Shown: positions 47,843 to 60,264 of the stretch, one piece after another
Layout of the letters: the number at the start of each line of letters is the position of its first letter
Position numbering within the stretch: position 1 is the first letter of the stretch
Source: Combretum micranthum
Taxonomy: Eukaryota > Streptophyta > Magnoliopsida > Myrtales > Combretaceae
Reading direction: 5' to 3'
DNA length: 64,000 nucleotides
Assembly: GCA_024138025.1 (NCBI GenBank)
Contig: JAMXBD010003356.1
Span: forward strand, 60,771-124,770
Notes under the pieces: generated by a model
The model's input: only the letters and a program-made list of their open reading frames with translations
Told to the model about the DNA's origin: nothing
Databases searched by the model: none
Made by a program: the position numbers and the translations under genes

Positions 47843-48324
47843 CGCCCACCCCCGCAGGCGGCGGCAACGTGATGCCAGGGCAGACAACTGCCACAGGCCC
47901 CCTAGTGATAATGGTCGACATCCACCCTTAGGTGAGACCCCAACTAACGCATGCCCAAAGGGTACCACGAGTACTATAGGTATTGTTACTCTTAGGATGG
48001 ATTGACCCCAGTCTGTAGCCTTAGGGATCGAACCATGACCTTTCACCAATTGAGTTTTTATGTCACATCCCGCCCCCTCAAGTCGGCGATGCGATGCCAG
48101 GGCAGGCAAACCCACCACTGGCCCCTAGTGGTAATGGCCAACATCACCATTGCATCATGGTGACCCCAACCAACGCATGCTCCACAGGGTACCACGGGCA
48201 CTATAGGTATTGTTACCCTCAGGCAGAGTTGAACCCAGTCTGCAAACTCTAGAATTTGAACCCCAGACCTAAGGCTTTTGCCTGCCCCAAAGGCAGCACC
48301 TTTCACCAATTGAGCTGCAGCTCA

Positions 48325-48348
48325 ACATAAAAAGGCGCCTTTTTATGT
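48325..48348. repeat. Perfect 24-bp palindrome in the SINE cluster
   Basis: ACATAAAAAGGC followed directly by its exact complement, between copies 3 and 4. Confidence 0.9.
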
Positions 48349-48821
48349 CACACCCCGCCCCGCAGGCGACGGCGATGCGATGCCAGGGCAAACAATCCAC
48401 ACTGGCCCCCTAGTGGTAATGGCCGACACCACCATTGCATCATGGTGACCCCAACCAACGCATGCCCCGTAGGTACCATGGGCACTATAGGTATTGTTAC
48501 CCTCAGAATGGATTGACCCCAGTCTGTAGCTTGTAGGGATCGAACCCATGACCTGGTGTCGGCCATGATGCAATGGTGGTGTCGGCCATTACCACTAGGG
48601 GCCAGTGGTGGATTGTCTGCCCTGGCATCGCATTGCCGTCGCCTGCGGGGCGGGGTGTGAATGTGACAATATACTTCTCCAATTACTTATATTTGATTCC
48701 ATGACCTGAAATATCACATTAAGCCTAATTAAGTACAATTCCTAATGATTTCTATAAAATCGATAACAATTTAACATGGTTTGTTTTATGAAATATTGAG
48801 TATAACTCGTCTAATAGGTAA

Positions 48822-49279
48822 TCATTAGTAGATCCCCTCCAACAGATGAAGGCATATGTAATTTCACATACTCTAAACCCTTAGGTGGTCGGAAATCATG
48901 GTTATAATATTCATCTTTGAAGTTATCACCTCTTCCTTCATGATAAGCATAATCATTATACCCAAAACGTTTCCCCTATTACCTCCTCTTACTCTTTCCT
49001 TCTGGCTTCATTTACCACACCTGGATGTGTCGCCTGTGGGTTAATCATTGACGGTAGTGCTTGGGGGTTAACCACTAGTGGTGGTTGTGTTAGGGATTGA
49101 TCATTGGCTATTGGGCAAAAGCATTTGATCCATGTGTGTCGCCATGTTGGTGATAATGGTAGTCAAATCCTGTAACTATTCTCCAAAGATTCTTCTACAA
49201 CTGTAGCAAACGACCCTGACTTTCTTTTATATGATTATTATTCATTGCCCACATGTGCATTCATACTATCATTCGACAT
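48822..49279 (-). pseudogene. Element A gag, N-terminal half
   Basis: ATG at 49277-49279 (MSNDSMNAHVGN) lies just inside the PBS. Later blocks are GYNDYAYHEGRGDNF and DFRPPKGLEYVKLHMPS, which leads into the gag core on the far side of element D at 37388. Several stops are present. Confidence 0.8.
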
Positions 49280-49343
49280 GATTTAGTATTTTGTTCTAAA
49301 TCACACGACACAATAACAACAGGAACCCAAATTCAAAACCTTC

Positions 49344-49354
49344 GCTTGATACCA
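49344..49354 (-). other. Primer binding site of element A, tRNA-iMet type (mutated)
   Basis: Minus strand TGGTATCAAGC, five bases from the LTR end, one short of the initiator-Met consensus TGGTATCAGAGC. Confidence 0.75.
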
Positions 49355-49359
49355 AAATA

Positions 49360-50178
49360 TGATATGCCTATGTATAGATTCTACAGACAAAATAGATCTC
49401 AAAGAACAAATCCACAAATCCAATTTCAGTAATCAAACATGTAAAGATAACAAAACATTGGACACTTAACTGGATATAACACACCAGCAAGAGAATAGTC
49501 TAGCAAGGTGTTGTCGATATTATACACAATAACTATGCCATCACTTGCCACAATCCAAGGATTGATAAGTTATGATAATTAGAAAAAAGACTCAATTTTT
49601 GTATTCAAAATATAAAAAATTATTTTCATCATAAGGATAAAGTTCTATATAAGCTAAAGCAAAGGGAAAACCAAAATTCATAAAGAAACTAAAACTTTTG
49701 AAAATAAAGGCTGGCTGCTCAAAGATAAAGGCTAGTGGCTTTGTGGCGTCTCTAAAAATTCGGATTTATGTACATCAAAGGTCGACCAAAGATTGGCGGC
49801 CTAAAATCGTTATGCGATGGCTTATATCATGAAGGTTAGCGGCCTTCAAGGAGGCTTTAAGGATTTTGATTTTGTGATAGTCAAGGATGGCCAAAGGCTG
49901 CGGCTTTTCCCACCAAGGCTACTAGCGTAAATATCTACACCAGTGGCATTGAGCCAGTGTTCTTCTCAACATGAAATCTGCTAAAGCTTCTAATGCTCCT
50001 TGGTCAATATGCAAATATTCTTTAAATTAAACTCAAAATCAGATTGAAAAGGACATGACTAAGGGACTTGAACTTCATTGACTCCATGTGACATTAATAC
50101 CTTTAAGGCAACATTTTTCAATCCTTGGCTCTAGCGCAAGTAATTGATCTGTAGTTGAAAATAACCTGATTCCCATCA
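49360..50178 (-). repeat. 5' LTR of element A
   Basis: 819 bp, paired with 27576-28412. Ends TCCCATCA followed by the duplication TAGTA. Confidence 0.93.
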
Positions 50179-50658
50179 TAGTATATATTTTGAAGTATGT
50201 TGTGCGTATAACTCATATGTTGTATATAAATATATAAGTTAATACATATTTAAGTATTTGATTATACAGTTATGCACGAGTGTGATTGTGTGTGCTACCC
50301 ATGAGTAATTTATATATGATATGTACATATATAATGTTTTATATATGCATTATATATAAATATACACATATTTTATGCATGTTATATATCAATATTTATA
50401 TACCGTAGCCGAACACATTTTAAATTATTATGTGCACATGTGTGTATGTGTGTGTATAATTATGTTATATATGTAACATTAACTAGCCGAAGTATAAAAA
50501 TGTTATGTTGTTATTTATGGGAATATGGGGATTATATATTATAATATAAGTTAGAATATATAGATGCATGGGATTAAACAATTATTATTATCATTATATA
50601 AATATTTATAAAGAATGCATATATAGAAATAATTTGTATAATACATGTATGAATATTA

Positions 50659-50975
50659 GGGAAAATTACAAATTACATCCTTAAACTTTTACCTTGGTGC
50701 AAATTCACCCTGCTCAATAACTTTTTTGACCCTTAAATTTTTAAAAATTGGCACAGTTTAAAGACACTTTACATTTTTTTAAAAACAAAATAAGGGGAAT
50801 CACAAAATACCCCTTCGAACTTTCATCTATGTATAGATTTACCCCTAAATTCATGAAAAAGTTATAATCCTTAGTTATCTCAATTTTTAAAAACTTAAGT
50901 GGTGAAAAAGCTCACTGTGAAAGTTAAAGGGATGAATCTGCATCTTGTCAAGTTAAGAGTGTAATTTGCAAAACT
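50659..50975. mobile_element. MITE-like element 1
   Basis: Left end GAAAATTACAAATTACATCCTTAAAC matches the inverse of the right end AAGTTTTGCAAATTACACTC-TTAAC imperfectly over about 35 bases. Repeated internal CTTAAACTTTTACC/CGAACTTTCATC-like phrases are typical of plant Mutator-like MITEs. Target duplication unclear. Confidence 0.55.
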
Positions 50976-51355
50976 TATATATTAATTTTATAACTTTAAT
51001 ATGTATGCATGTATTTTTATGATACTATAATATATCAGTAAACATCATATAGTACATTATATCTATAGTTCTAATTATACTACAAGCTAATAACATAAAA
51101 TCTATTCAATTTAATTTTATACTATATCTATGAGCTATATTATAACCTCTTATTGTATTGTCAATTTCAATACTATCTCTATTATTAGTCTTTATTTTTA
51201 TTGGCTAAAATCCATTATAGCAATGATCCTATCATGAAATTATAGGTTTTAGTTTGACTAGTCTATTTTACAAACCAAACTAGACCTATTGCCTATGGAA
51301 CTATGAATATGCATCTTCTTGTATTTCACATGGTGGTCATATTAAATAAATAAAA

Positions 51356-51597
51356 GGTTAGTGTTACAAATGGTACCTAAACTTTGACAAAATACACAAT
51401 TAAGTACCTAAACTTAAAATGATCAATTTGGTACATGAAAGAACATTTTATTCATGCTTATAGCACCTCTGTCAAGTTCTTCATGCACTAGATTGATCAT
51501 TTTCAAGTTTTTTAAGTACTAAATTGATTAATTTTAAAGTATAAGTAACTAATTGCATAAATTGTCAAAGTTTAAATACTATTTGTAACATAATCCC
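51356..51597. mobile_element. MITE-like element 2, 242 bp
   Basis: Flanked by the exact 10-mer ATAAATAAAA (51346-51355 and 51598-51607). Terminal inverted repeats of about 75 bases: GTTACAAATGGTACCTAAAC facing the inverse GTTACAAATAGTATTTAAAC. The 10-bp duplication and long termini indicate a Mutator-type MITE. Confidence 0.8.
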
Positions 51598-52230
51598 ATA
51601 AATAAAAGGCAAAAGTCAAGTCTTCACTCCCCACATTCACTTTTTGTTATCTAATACACCAGCTCGAGATAACACTAAAAACTAAATACAACGAAAAAAA
51701 GGAAAAAAAAAACATATGGATAGCCCTAAGTACATCGGATCTAAATACATACATAAAAATAACATCTATGACATATTGAAAGAAAATGTCTTCTTACTCT
51801 TAACATAGTCATGAAAGGGTAAATACTTGTAGTCATTTGTAAAATATTTTACAAAGTTATGGTTAATGGTTTATAACTCCTATTTGCGACGATTCATATA
51901 TTTATCCCATACATTAAGCATCTTCCTTTGTCTACTGCACTACCTTTTTAAGTATAATCATATTCCTTACCGTAGGTGGTCCTGCCTTATTTGGTCTCAT
52001 AGTTTTAGTACTTGTACTTGTAAAAAGCCAGTCTATTTGTCTCTGTAAATGTAAGTTTCCTTGTTATATATCTTAGATAGGTCTCGACTCGTTTCACCTC
52101 GAGCCATACTTTTATCTGATACTCTTAACATGGATCTATTTGGATCACTTGGAAATCACTCCATACAGAAGTTCATGTTAAGCTACAAAAGAATATAGTC
52201 AATAATTCAAATATATTAGATTATTGTCTC

Positions 52231-55200
52231 TATAAACCCTGGTTTTCCAAGTAATCGAGTAAACTTCGAAAACCGGAAACCAAAACCCTAAACCAGATTA
52301 GCTTAAGCTTGAGAGAGAAACCTAAGAACCCTAGATCGGCTTTTTCTTCGATTTCAAATAAAGAACTTTTGTAAAATAAATATGTGGAATATTGTTCTAA
52401 AATTATTTCAAACCCTGAAAAGATCTGATTTCGAAAATTTTATATTCCGGGCCTTCTTGAGATCCATTACGGAAAAAGCAAGCCCGGAACTCGAAATTCG
52501 AAAAATATTCTGGAATACTCTTTAGAACCGAAATTTAATGGGATTTCAAAAATATAATTTTATAATTTTTTGGTTTATAAAAATTACAAATAGCATTTTT
52601 CTTATATTTTCTTTACTATAAAGTAATTGTCTTGTTTACTTCTATTACTATTCACAAATACAACCTACTACACTACAAGCCACTCCTACTCTTACATCCT
52701 TACAAACACTCAATTACATTTTTTTTTCAAGGATAATTTGTCTCTTAAATATTATTACATTTAAGACTTATTATTACATAAATTCTAAAATAAAACAAAT
52801 TCAACTTTCCTCTCTCTCCCTCTCTCTTGAACGGCGCAAAACCCCACCCCCCCCCCCGGCCGCCAATTTGCCCTAAATTGTTTTATTCTTCTTCTTTATT
52901 ATATAGAAACAAAACCTTAATTCAACCTAATATATATACTCTTTTACATTTCTCTCTCTTTCATTTGTTTTCACTTTTCAAAATTGTCAAAATCCTCTAT
53001 TTAGCTCTCTTTGCCGTGAGCTTTCATCAAAAACAACATACACAACACACACACACACACAAGTTCATTTCTTCTTCATTTCCCTTCCATTTCAAGCTTT
53101 AGGTGATGAATCTAACCCTTCTCTACACTAAACCTTGTAATGGCAAGACCATTCATGAGTGTTTTCATATTTAAGTCCTATGAGCACTTGCTAGGGATAA
53201 GAAAATGCTACTCATGAATATCAAGCCATCACAAGAGTAAATGTGTTTAAATGTGTTTAATTGTGTTTTGTTGGATTATCTTCATGTTCATGCTATATAG
53301 TAGAGTAAGTGAAGATCTTGCAAAAAAATCCATGTTCATGTTTTCAAACTCCACGTATGATAAGTAGTAGATCTAGCATTTAAATACTCATATTATACTT
53401 GGCATTCATGATCTCATTAATATTTTGTGTTTTAATGCATTAATGATCACAAAAGTTTTGTCTTGTGTATACAAATGTTATAGTTAGTAGATCTTTAAGT
53501 AGATGAGACAAGAAACTTAAAAAGGAAAAATTTTTGTTTGAAATGATCAAATGAAAATTCGGATGGCTACAAAGCCATGCATTAAAACTCTTTTATCAAC
53601 TCCAAAATTAGTGTTTTATATGAAAAATGAAGTGTATAGGTAATAGATATTATTAAGTAATGATTTTTACAAGTTGAAATGTGAATTTGCTAAGAAGAAT
53701 ATGCAAAACAAAGAGTAGAAATGAGATATGAAATTTTCAGTTGCTAGTCAACTTAGAAATTCATAATTTTGGAGTAATGCCATGAAAACATCTATTTTCC
53801 AACTCAAAATGAAAGTTTATTTAAGAAATGAAGTCTTTAAGGGATAGGTATAATAGAGCCTTAAATTTTAATGTATTAAACAAGTTCTTCTCAAAGAAAT
53901 CATTCAAAAACTAACTTTTCAAATTCGGATTTGGAATAACCCTATTTGAAAACATGTTTACAAAGTATAAAATGGGAATTTTTATGTAGAAATGAAGGTC
54001 CTAAGTAATAGATATAATGAAGACTCAATTTTAACAAGGATAATTAGATTTTCTTAAGAAATAAATCCAAAACAAATAGAAATGATCAAAGTTAGGAAAC
54101 TAGTTTTTTTTAAAAGAAAATAGTCATGGAGTCCTACGAATAAAGTGTTCTAAAATTTTCTTTTAGTAGACATCATCAAGATCATGCATAGTCTAGCTCA
54201 TAACATGCCATTCATGATAGGAAGTCATCAATATTTCATGTATGGTTAACCTTTATAGTAGAAACATTTCAAATATTTACAAACTATTTTTTGGAATTGG
54301 AAATTTCTTCTGATCAGAAGTGATCCGAATATTTCATGACTCTAAAATTTTCAAAACTTGAAAATAATATTGAAATAGATATATCTTTTGAAGCAGATAG
54401 AAATTGGCATATAATATGTGCAATTCCGAGTTAAAATGAGTTAGATATGACCATTTTAAGTTCGGACTTCAACTTAAGTGAGAATTGATGAACTTAGTAA
54501 GTAGAATTATTAATTATATTAAGAACTTTACAAGAAAATACTCATTAAGGGTATTCCTTGTACTTAGGTCATTTGGAGGACGGATTTCACTCCCCGAGGA
54601 CTACTATACGACTAACGGATTTCTCCATGGCGAGTGAGTTCATTTCTTAAATAGTGGTGCTCATGTATGTGCTTGTAATCGTAGTGGCATTAGAATTAGG
54701 AAAAGATAAAATTGTGATGAGTTTTGATCTAATCTTGGTTGAATGAATGAGAAGTATATCGAGTCGAGATTATTGTAAAAACATTGTATGAGCTAGTATA
54801 GACTTAAATTGTTTGAAATTCTCTATGATCACTCTTAACCTACATAATTAACATGCCACGATTATATGAATAAACTGTACATGCATATCGCTTAGTGGTC
54901 ACATTGCATTAGTAAGTATACCTTTAGCGGGACAAAGGTATATTAGCGGAGGGATGGAAGCCCATATTAACATTAAGGATGCAAAATCGCTTAAGTTAAC
55001 AGAAGTGGGGTAGGCACTTGAAACTACCACATAAGACAACAGATGTTGTATAACCAAGGGAATGAGATCAGGATTATGATTGCATGACTTATGGACCATG
55101 TCACGCCCCGAAGGGTATCCTAAATGTGGCAGTTCGCCGTACACAACATTAAAGCCTAAGAATGACCACCTCAATCACGCGAAGGCTTCCATACTATGTA

Positions 55201-58200
55201 CAAGGCGTCTAACACATTAAGGAGACACATCGGAATGATACGTTTTATGTTGATACAATTAACAATGTAAATGAAATACAATCCACTATACTCCAAATAC
55301 AAAACCCTATACTTCAAAATACAATTCATCAAACTTCAACTACATTCATCCCAAGACTTCACTACATAAAGCTATTGCAAAGCAAATTGTAAAGCTTAGC
55401 AAAAAACTTCAAGCATTCTTATATCTTGCCGGAATCCCAAAATCATTCTCGGCTTCAACCATCTCGGTCCCCATTTATCATTCTTGGAATAACCTACTCA
55501 TTTAAACAACTATTGGGGTATAAGCTATACTAACTTAGTGAGAATTCCCTTAATTCCGTATCATAACAAGCAAGTATTAATCAATCATATGATATGCATG
55601 AACAAACACGAGAGCAAGCAATTATGCATGGGTATCCGGAACCCCACACAGAACGGATTTAGGCCCTCCGTATCTTGGGTTAGGAATAGTATTGAGTCTA
55701 CACGACCGCATCTAGTCCCCAAGCCCTCGGCTCTTAGCACTTGACTCGGCTAGGCTCATCCAAGGAATGCATCCACATGGGCCTTAGTACCCTTGAATGA
55801 GCTATGGCACTAGGCTCGTTATCCAAACGAGGCATCAACGGACCATACGATCGACCTGCGTAGGAGTAGCATGCTACCAAATGCAATATCTCCGATGCGA
55901 TGCATGATCAATTTAATTTTTGCTTAGGTCAAAATATTTATACATTCTTTAGAGTGACCAGCCAGTATCACACACATAATAGAAATAATATGAACAGTGC
56001 AGTTATCCAATCAAATCGTGGTTTCGATATGCTTTAGTAATCTTTGGCATATATTCATCACAGTGTCATCATATCTCCCATCCCCATTCATATCGATTTT
56101 TATCTTGTTTCTATAATTCTAATGCAACTAACTACAAGCACAATCAAGGTAAAACAAGGAGAAAACTCATTCCGCCATAGGTTCGCCTTTCTTCTAGTAA
56201 TAATAATCCAGAGGCAAAGAGTCAACGTCCTCGGGTTCACCTATTCATATAAGAAATACCCTAATAAGTATTCTACGATCTTGGGATACTAAAACTCTAA
56301 AAAAAACTTAGTGAAATCGAAATTCGCGTCATTTTGAAGTCCCGATTTAAAATGGCCATAACTTGGTCGTTTTAAGTCAGAATTTCGCAAATTTTATATC
56401 GATTTCTATCTACTTCGGAAGAGCTTTCTAAATATGAAGTTTAAATCAAGTTTTGAAAATATCTAAGCCTCAGAAATGAGGGATCAGATCTGTACAGCGG
56501 ATCCAATTTTCATGAATGTTATTGAGATTCCTAAGTGCAAAATGAAACTAAACGACATGGTAATGAATTTCCCTATCATGAATGTCATGATATGAACTCC
56601 TAAGTGTCTAAGATCTTATAAATTTTTAGATTAAAAGAATTTAGATAACCTTTTCTTAGAAAATCATTTCATGCTATTGTTTAACAAGTAAGTTTACTAC
56701 ACTTGGTCACACTTACTGATTATAAGGATTTTCTTTAGGAAAACTCCACTTTGTTTAAAGAAATTTTGACCTTATATTAACTATATCCTAAGGCCTTTAT
56801 TTCTTATAAAATCTTCATTTGTAAACTTTTAAGTGGGTCTTACCCTAGGGTGGTTACAAAAATCCGGATTTAGAAAACTTCATTTTCAAGTTGATTCCTT
56901 TAAGAAAAATGCACTTTATACTTAGAACTCTAAGTATTTATTTTACCTATACCCTAAAGACTTCATTTATTTAAGAAAATACCATTTTTGAAGTTGGAAA
57001 AACTAGTGTTTTCTAACCATTTACCCATTATTACGAATTTGGCTTTCAAGACTTTCAACTCAAAACTCCTATTAGACTCATCTTGTTTTTAAATATTTTC
57101 TTTAGTAAAACTCATTTAAACTCATGAAAAATATTACCAAACATTATCTATCACCTATAGGCTTCATTTTTTCTTGTAAAACACATGTTAGAAGTTGGTA
57201 AAAGGGTTTTTCAACTAGGGTTCCCAAGTCATCCGAATTTACACTAACTCATTTCTTGAAAAGTGTTTTCCTTTTTGGTATTATTAACTCATCTACCTAT
57301 AGATCTATATACTAGGAAGGTTATTTACTAAGGACAAAAGCATTAAAGACCATTAATACACATAAACTCAAAATAATGATGAGATCTTAAATGCCTACAG
57401 GAATATGAGTAGTGAAATGGTAGATCTACTATATCAAGTGCTTAAATAGGTTTTGAAAACAAAAAAACTAAATTTTTAAAAGATCTTTTGTTCAAAACAC
57501 TTTTTAATGAAAAATCATAAAGCTTATGGCATGAAAGCTCCTTTAAATGTTAGATCTACTTTGTGATGGTTCGGCATTCTTATTTTGATATTTCCTTGTC
57601 CCTAGCAAGAGCTCATGGGGATATTTAGTTTGAATATCCAAGAATATCCTTGCCATTACAGGATATAAGGATATATGAAGCAAGATTCATTTACTTAAGG
57701 TAAAATAGGAGACAAAGGAAAAGAAACAAGTTGTGTGTGTGTGTGTGGGCATCAAAGCTCACGGAAAAGGAAAAAAAAAGAGAGGAATGAGAGTTTCCTT
57801 TACCTTTTAGAAAGTTTGAAATGAAAGAATGAGGAAAGAGAGAGAAAATGTAATTTATATATAAAATGAGATTATGTTAAATGGGACTAAAATACTTTAA
57901 AAAAATTGTACAATGGAGCTTCATGGGGGGGGTTTCACGCCGGCCAATGCATGAGAAAAAGGGGGATTTGATTTTTGATTAACTTGTTTTGATTGATTTG
58001 TTTTGATGGATGTACATAAAGTGACATAACTTGTATTAATTATTTGGAAACAAAAGTCCTTGGAAAGGAAAATGGAATTGAGTGGTTGTAAGAATAGGGT
58101 GTACAAATGGGTAGTCATAGGTTGTACTTGTGAATAGTAATCAAGACAACTTAATTACCGGTAGTAAGAAAAATACGAATAAGAAGGTTATAACTGTATT

Positions 58201-60245
58201 TTTCATAGGCCGGAATATTATGAAATTTATGTTTTTGAAATCCTTATTTTATTTTGATTCAAATGAGTATTCACAAGTAGATTTTTGAAATTCTAGTTCC
58301 GGGGCACGCTTTTCTATAATGGGTCTCGGGATGACCCGGAAGTGAAATTTTCTTAAAATCTGATCTTTTCTTATTTCGAAATATAATCAAGAACTATATT
58401 CAAAATGAATTTTTTCTTATAAAAGTTTCTTATTTGGAAACCTAGGAAATGCCGGAATTAGGGTTTCTAGTTCTCACTCCAGTCTTAACCTATTCCGGTT
58501 TAGGGTTTTGGTTTCCGGTTCTTGAGTTATCTTGGTTACTTGAAAAACCGGGGTTTACAACACTTTGAAACAATATTCCATATTAAATTATTTATAAAAT
58601 TTCTTTTGATATGAAACCGAAGAAAAGCCGGATAGGGTTTCTAAGTCTTTCTCACAAAGCTTGAACCGGTTTAGGATTTCATTTTCCGGTTTCTGAAGTT
58701 TACTTGATTATTAGGAAACCCGGGGTATACATTATAAAAATAATAAAATTGTGTAATGAAATAAAATGAATAGTGCAAAAGACTAATCAATTACCGGTAG
58801 AAATGAAAACACAATAAAAAGGTTATAACTGTAACTTTTATAACCCGAAAAGTTATATAACTGATATATTAGAAATCTTGTGGAATTATGAGTCTAACGG
58901 TACTAATGGTATATTTTTGATATCTCAAGCCCCGGGATATGCTTTCGAAGTCTGTATCTGAACGGGTTCAAAATAGGTCAAAAATTTACCAATATGATGT
59001 TTTTAAATAAACTTATATTACTACGAGCTATTATACATATTTAAACTACCTCCGGCCTCTAGAGTTAAGGGTGTTAGATTGCCGGACTTAAGCTATTGTA
59101 TTCCACTTAGGGTTTCCAAGTGATTTTTCCTGTTTAGATCCTTGCCAAAATGGAAACTGATATTTTATGTTTATATAACATTTTTAATTTGAGAAATTTA
59201 TTTTAAATTTTATTTTTGTAAGTATTTAATAATTCTTAATGTTTTCAGAATTCTTGAATTGGGTTTCATTTCCGAAAGTTAATAATTATTTACTTTTTAT
59301 TAATTTGTTTTTGGGCTTTATATTACCCGATTTTACAAGCCGGAGCTAAATATGGAAATTTTTATACGCCATGGTTTTGAATTTGAAGATCATGAGTTCT
59401 TATTTTATTTTTAAGGATTTTCATTTTCATGATTAAGAAATTTTTTGTTTCGTTCGTGATTTAGGACTTGTCGAAATTCGGTCTTAATTTGGAGTGATTT
59501 TTAGGTTTTATTTTCGAAGTTCATTTTGGAATTATTTACTGAAATTTTTCGGGACTTACAGACCATCCCATTCAAGATTGGAATTATGGTTGCATGACTT
59601 ATGAACCATGAACCTCGAATGGAGGGTGTAAATCCATTCACTTATGGTTACTGGAAAGTTATATGCTTGTATGCTCATTTGCTTATGTATTCATATGATT
59701 GATTAACTATAACTTGCTTGTATATATACATATATATATATTATATATATATCTTGAATGAGTTTATTATTTGGAAATGAACCTCACTAAGCCTGTTTAC
59801 ATTACACCCTGATAGTTTTTGTTGCAGTGCTCCCATTTTTTGTTGTTCCGAGAGAACACTTTTCACAGGTTTATCTTTTTGGATTGGGGAGCTTTTGAAG
59901 AAGTCAAGACCTAGCTATAGGTTTGGACTTCTAGGAAAATCTCTTTAACATAAACTCTAATGTTTGTAAGATGTATTTAGACTGGACAGACTTCTTTATT
60001 TTGGCGAGGGTATGACCCCTTGACTTTTGTGAAGACTTAACTTATTTATCTTGTTGTGATTTCAATTCTTAGTGCTATTATATGCCTTCTTAAGACTATT
60101 CGATTCAAAGTGTGATCCTAAAAATTATGCAAGTACACCTTACACCCGATATGTAAACTTATAGGATGACTAAGGTTGTCATACTTAAGTTTAAATATCG
60201 AGTATGGTGGACTGTCACGTTTTGGGTACCTTTTGGGGCATAACA
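52231..60245 (+). repeat. Element I: 5' LTR of a del/Tekay-like chromovirus, interrupted by J
   Basis: Starts TATAAACCCTGG (TG mutated to TA) and ends TTTTGGGGCATAACA, followed at once by a PBS and gag on the same strand, which fixes orientation. Without insertion J (55099-59560) the LTR is about 3.5 kb. It is colinear with solo LTR C read in reverse. It contains a C-run (52846-52858) beside GGCCGCC and a CA microsatellite near 53045. Confidence 0.85.
55099..59560 (-). mobile_element. Element J: mosaic solo LTR inside LTR I
   Basis: Starts TGTCACGCCCCGAAGGG and ends GGGACTTACA, flanked by the exact duplication GACCA (55094-55098 and 59561-59565). The head (55099-about 55960) and tail (about 58732-59560) resemble E; the middle (about 55960-58559) is colinear with C and ends with its own GGGTTTACA. 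A second C-type LTR end follows at 58561-58731. No PBS or coding region. Confidence 0.8.
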
Positions 60246-60253
60246 GTTTAAGT

Positions 60254-60264
60254 TGGTATCAGAG
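60254..60264 (+). other. Primer binding site of element I, tRNA-iMet type
   Basis: TGGTATCAGAG eight bases after the LTR end, plus strand. Confidence 0.85.

Larger units (their letters stand above)
47551..48668. mobile_element. Cluster of five tRNA-derived SINE copies in mixed orientation
   Basis: Copies: 1 plus (about 47551-47826), 2 minus (about 47827-48056), 3 minus (about 48057-48330), 4 minus, head-truncated (about 48339-48556), 5 plus, tail part only (about 48557-48668). Shared blocks are GGTAACAATACCTATAGT, GCATGCGTTGGTTGG, GGCCATTACCACTAGG and CTGCCCTGGCATCGCAT. Copy 1 has a pol III B box GGTTCGAATCC at 47608-47618. Copy 3 has an A box AGCTCAATTGG (minus, 48306-48316) and B box (minus, 48252-48262) about 43 bases apart, as in a tRNA. 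Small frames called here (47648-48573) are artefacts of the repeats. Confidence 0.82.
37394..48816 (-). mobile_element. Element D: Athila-type gypsy element with gag and protease only
   Basis: Flanked by the exact 5-bp duplication GGTAA (37389-37393 and 48817-48821). LTRs at 37394-41965 and 46064-48816 are each about 1.64 kb after removal of their own insertions. Between them lie a decayed tRNA-Asp type PBS, an Athila gag and a protease. RT, RNase H and integrase are absent: the 43685-41966 interval has only a short tail (ALHGRKPMF, about 43400-43440) and 3' non-coding sequence. It is therefore a non-autonomous deletion derivative that would depend on Athila proteins from elsewhere. Confidence 0.9.
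46064..48816 (-). repeat. 5' LTR of element D, interrupted by a SINE cluster
   Basis: Plus strand starts TGGTGGTGTCGAATCC and ends at ACTCGTCTAATA, where the terminal CA equivalent has mutated. Insert of about 1.1 kb at 47551-48668; the uninterrupted sequence is in the 3' LTR near 41818-41835. Confidence 0.88.
27576..50178 (-). mobile_element. Element A: full-length chromovirus-type Ty3/gypsy retrotransposon, split by nested insertions
   Basis: LTRs at 27576-28412 and 49360-50178 start TGATATGCCTATG and end CTGATTCCCATCA on the plus strand, and the whole is flanked by the 5-bp duplication TAGTA (27571-27575 and 50179-50183). The order on the minus strand is LTR, tRNA-iMet type PBS, gag, protease, RT, RNase H, integrase, LTR. 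Coding parts are interrupted by elements B, C and D and carry many stops. RT, integrase and C-terminal motifs (NKITVKYKYPIPRL, FNISDLSPY) match the CRM/Galadriel side of the chromoviruses; I cannot fix the clade. Removing insertions leaves about 6.3 kb, normal for the group. Confidence 0.93.
50184..52230. other. AT-rich intergenic DNA with two MITEs
   Basis: Apart from the two MITEs annotated separately, there are TATATA-rich stretches (50190-50640) and a GTGTGTATGTGTGTG microsatellite near 50440. No gene recognised. Confidence 0.4.
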
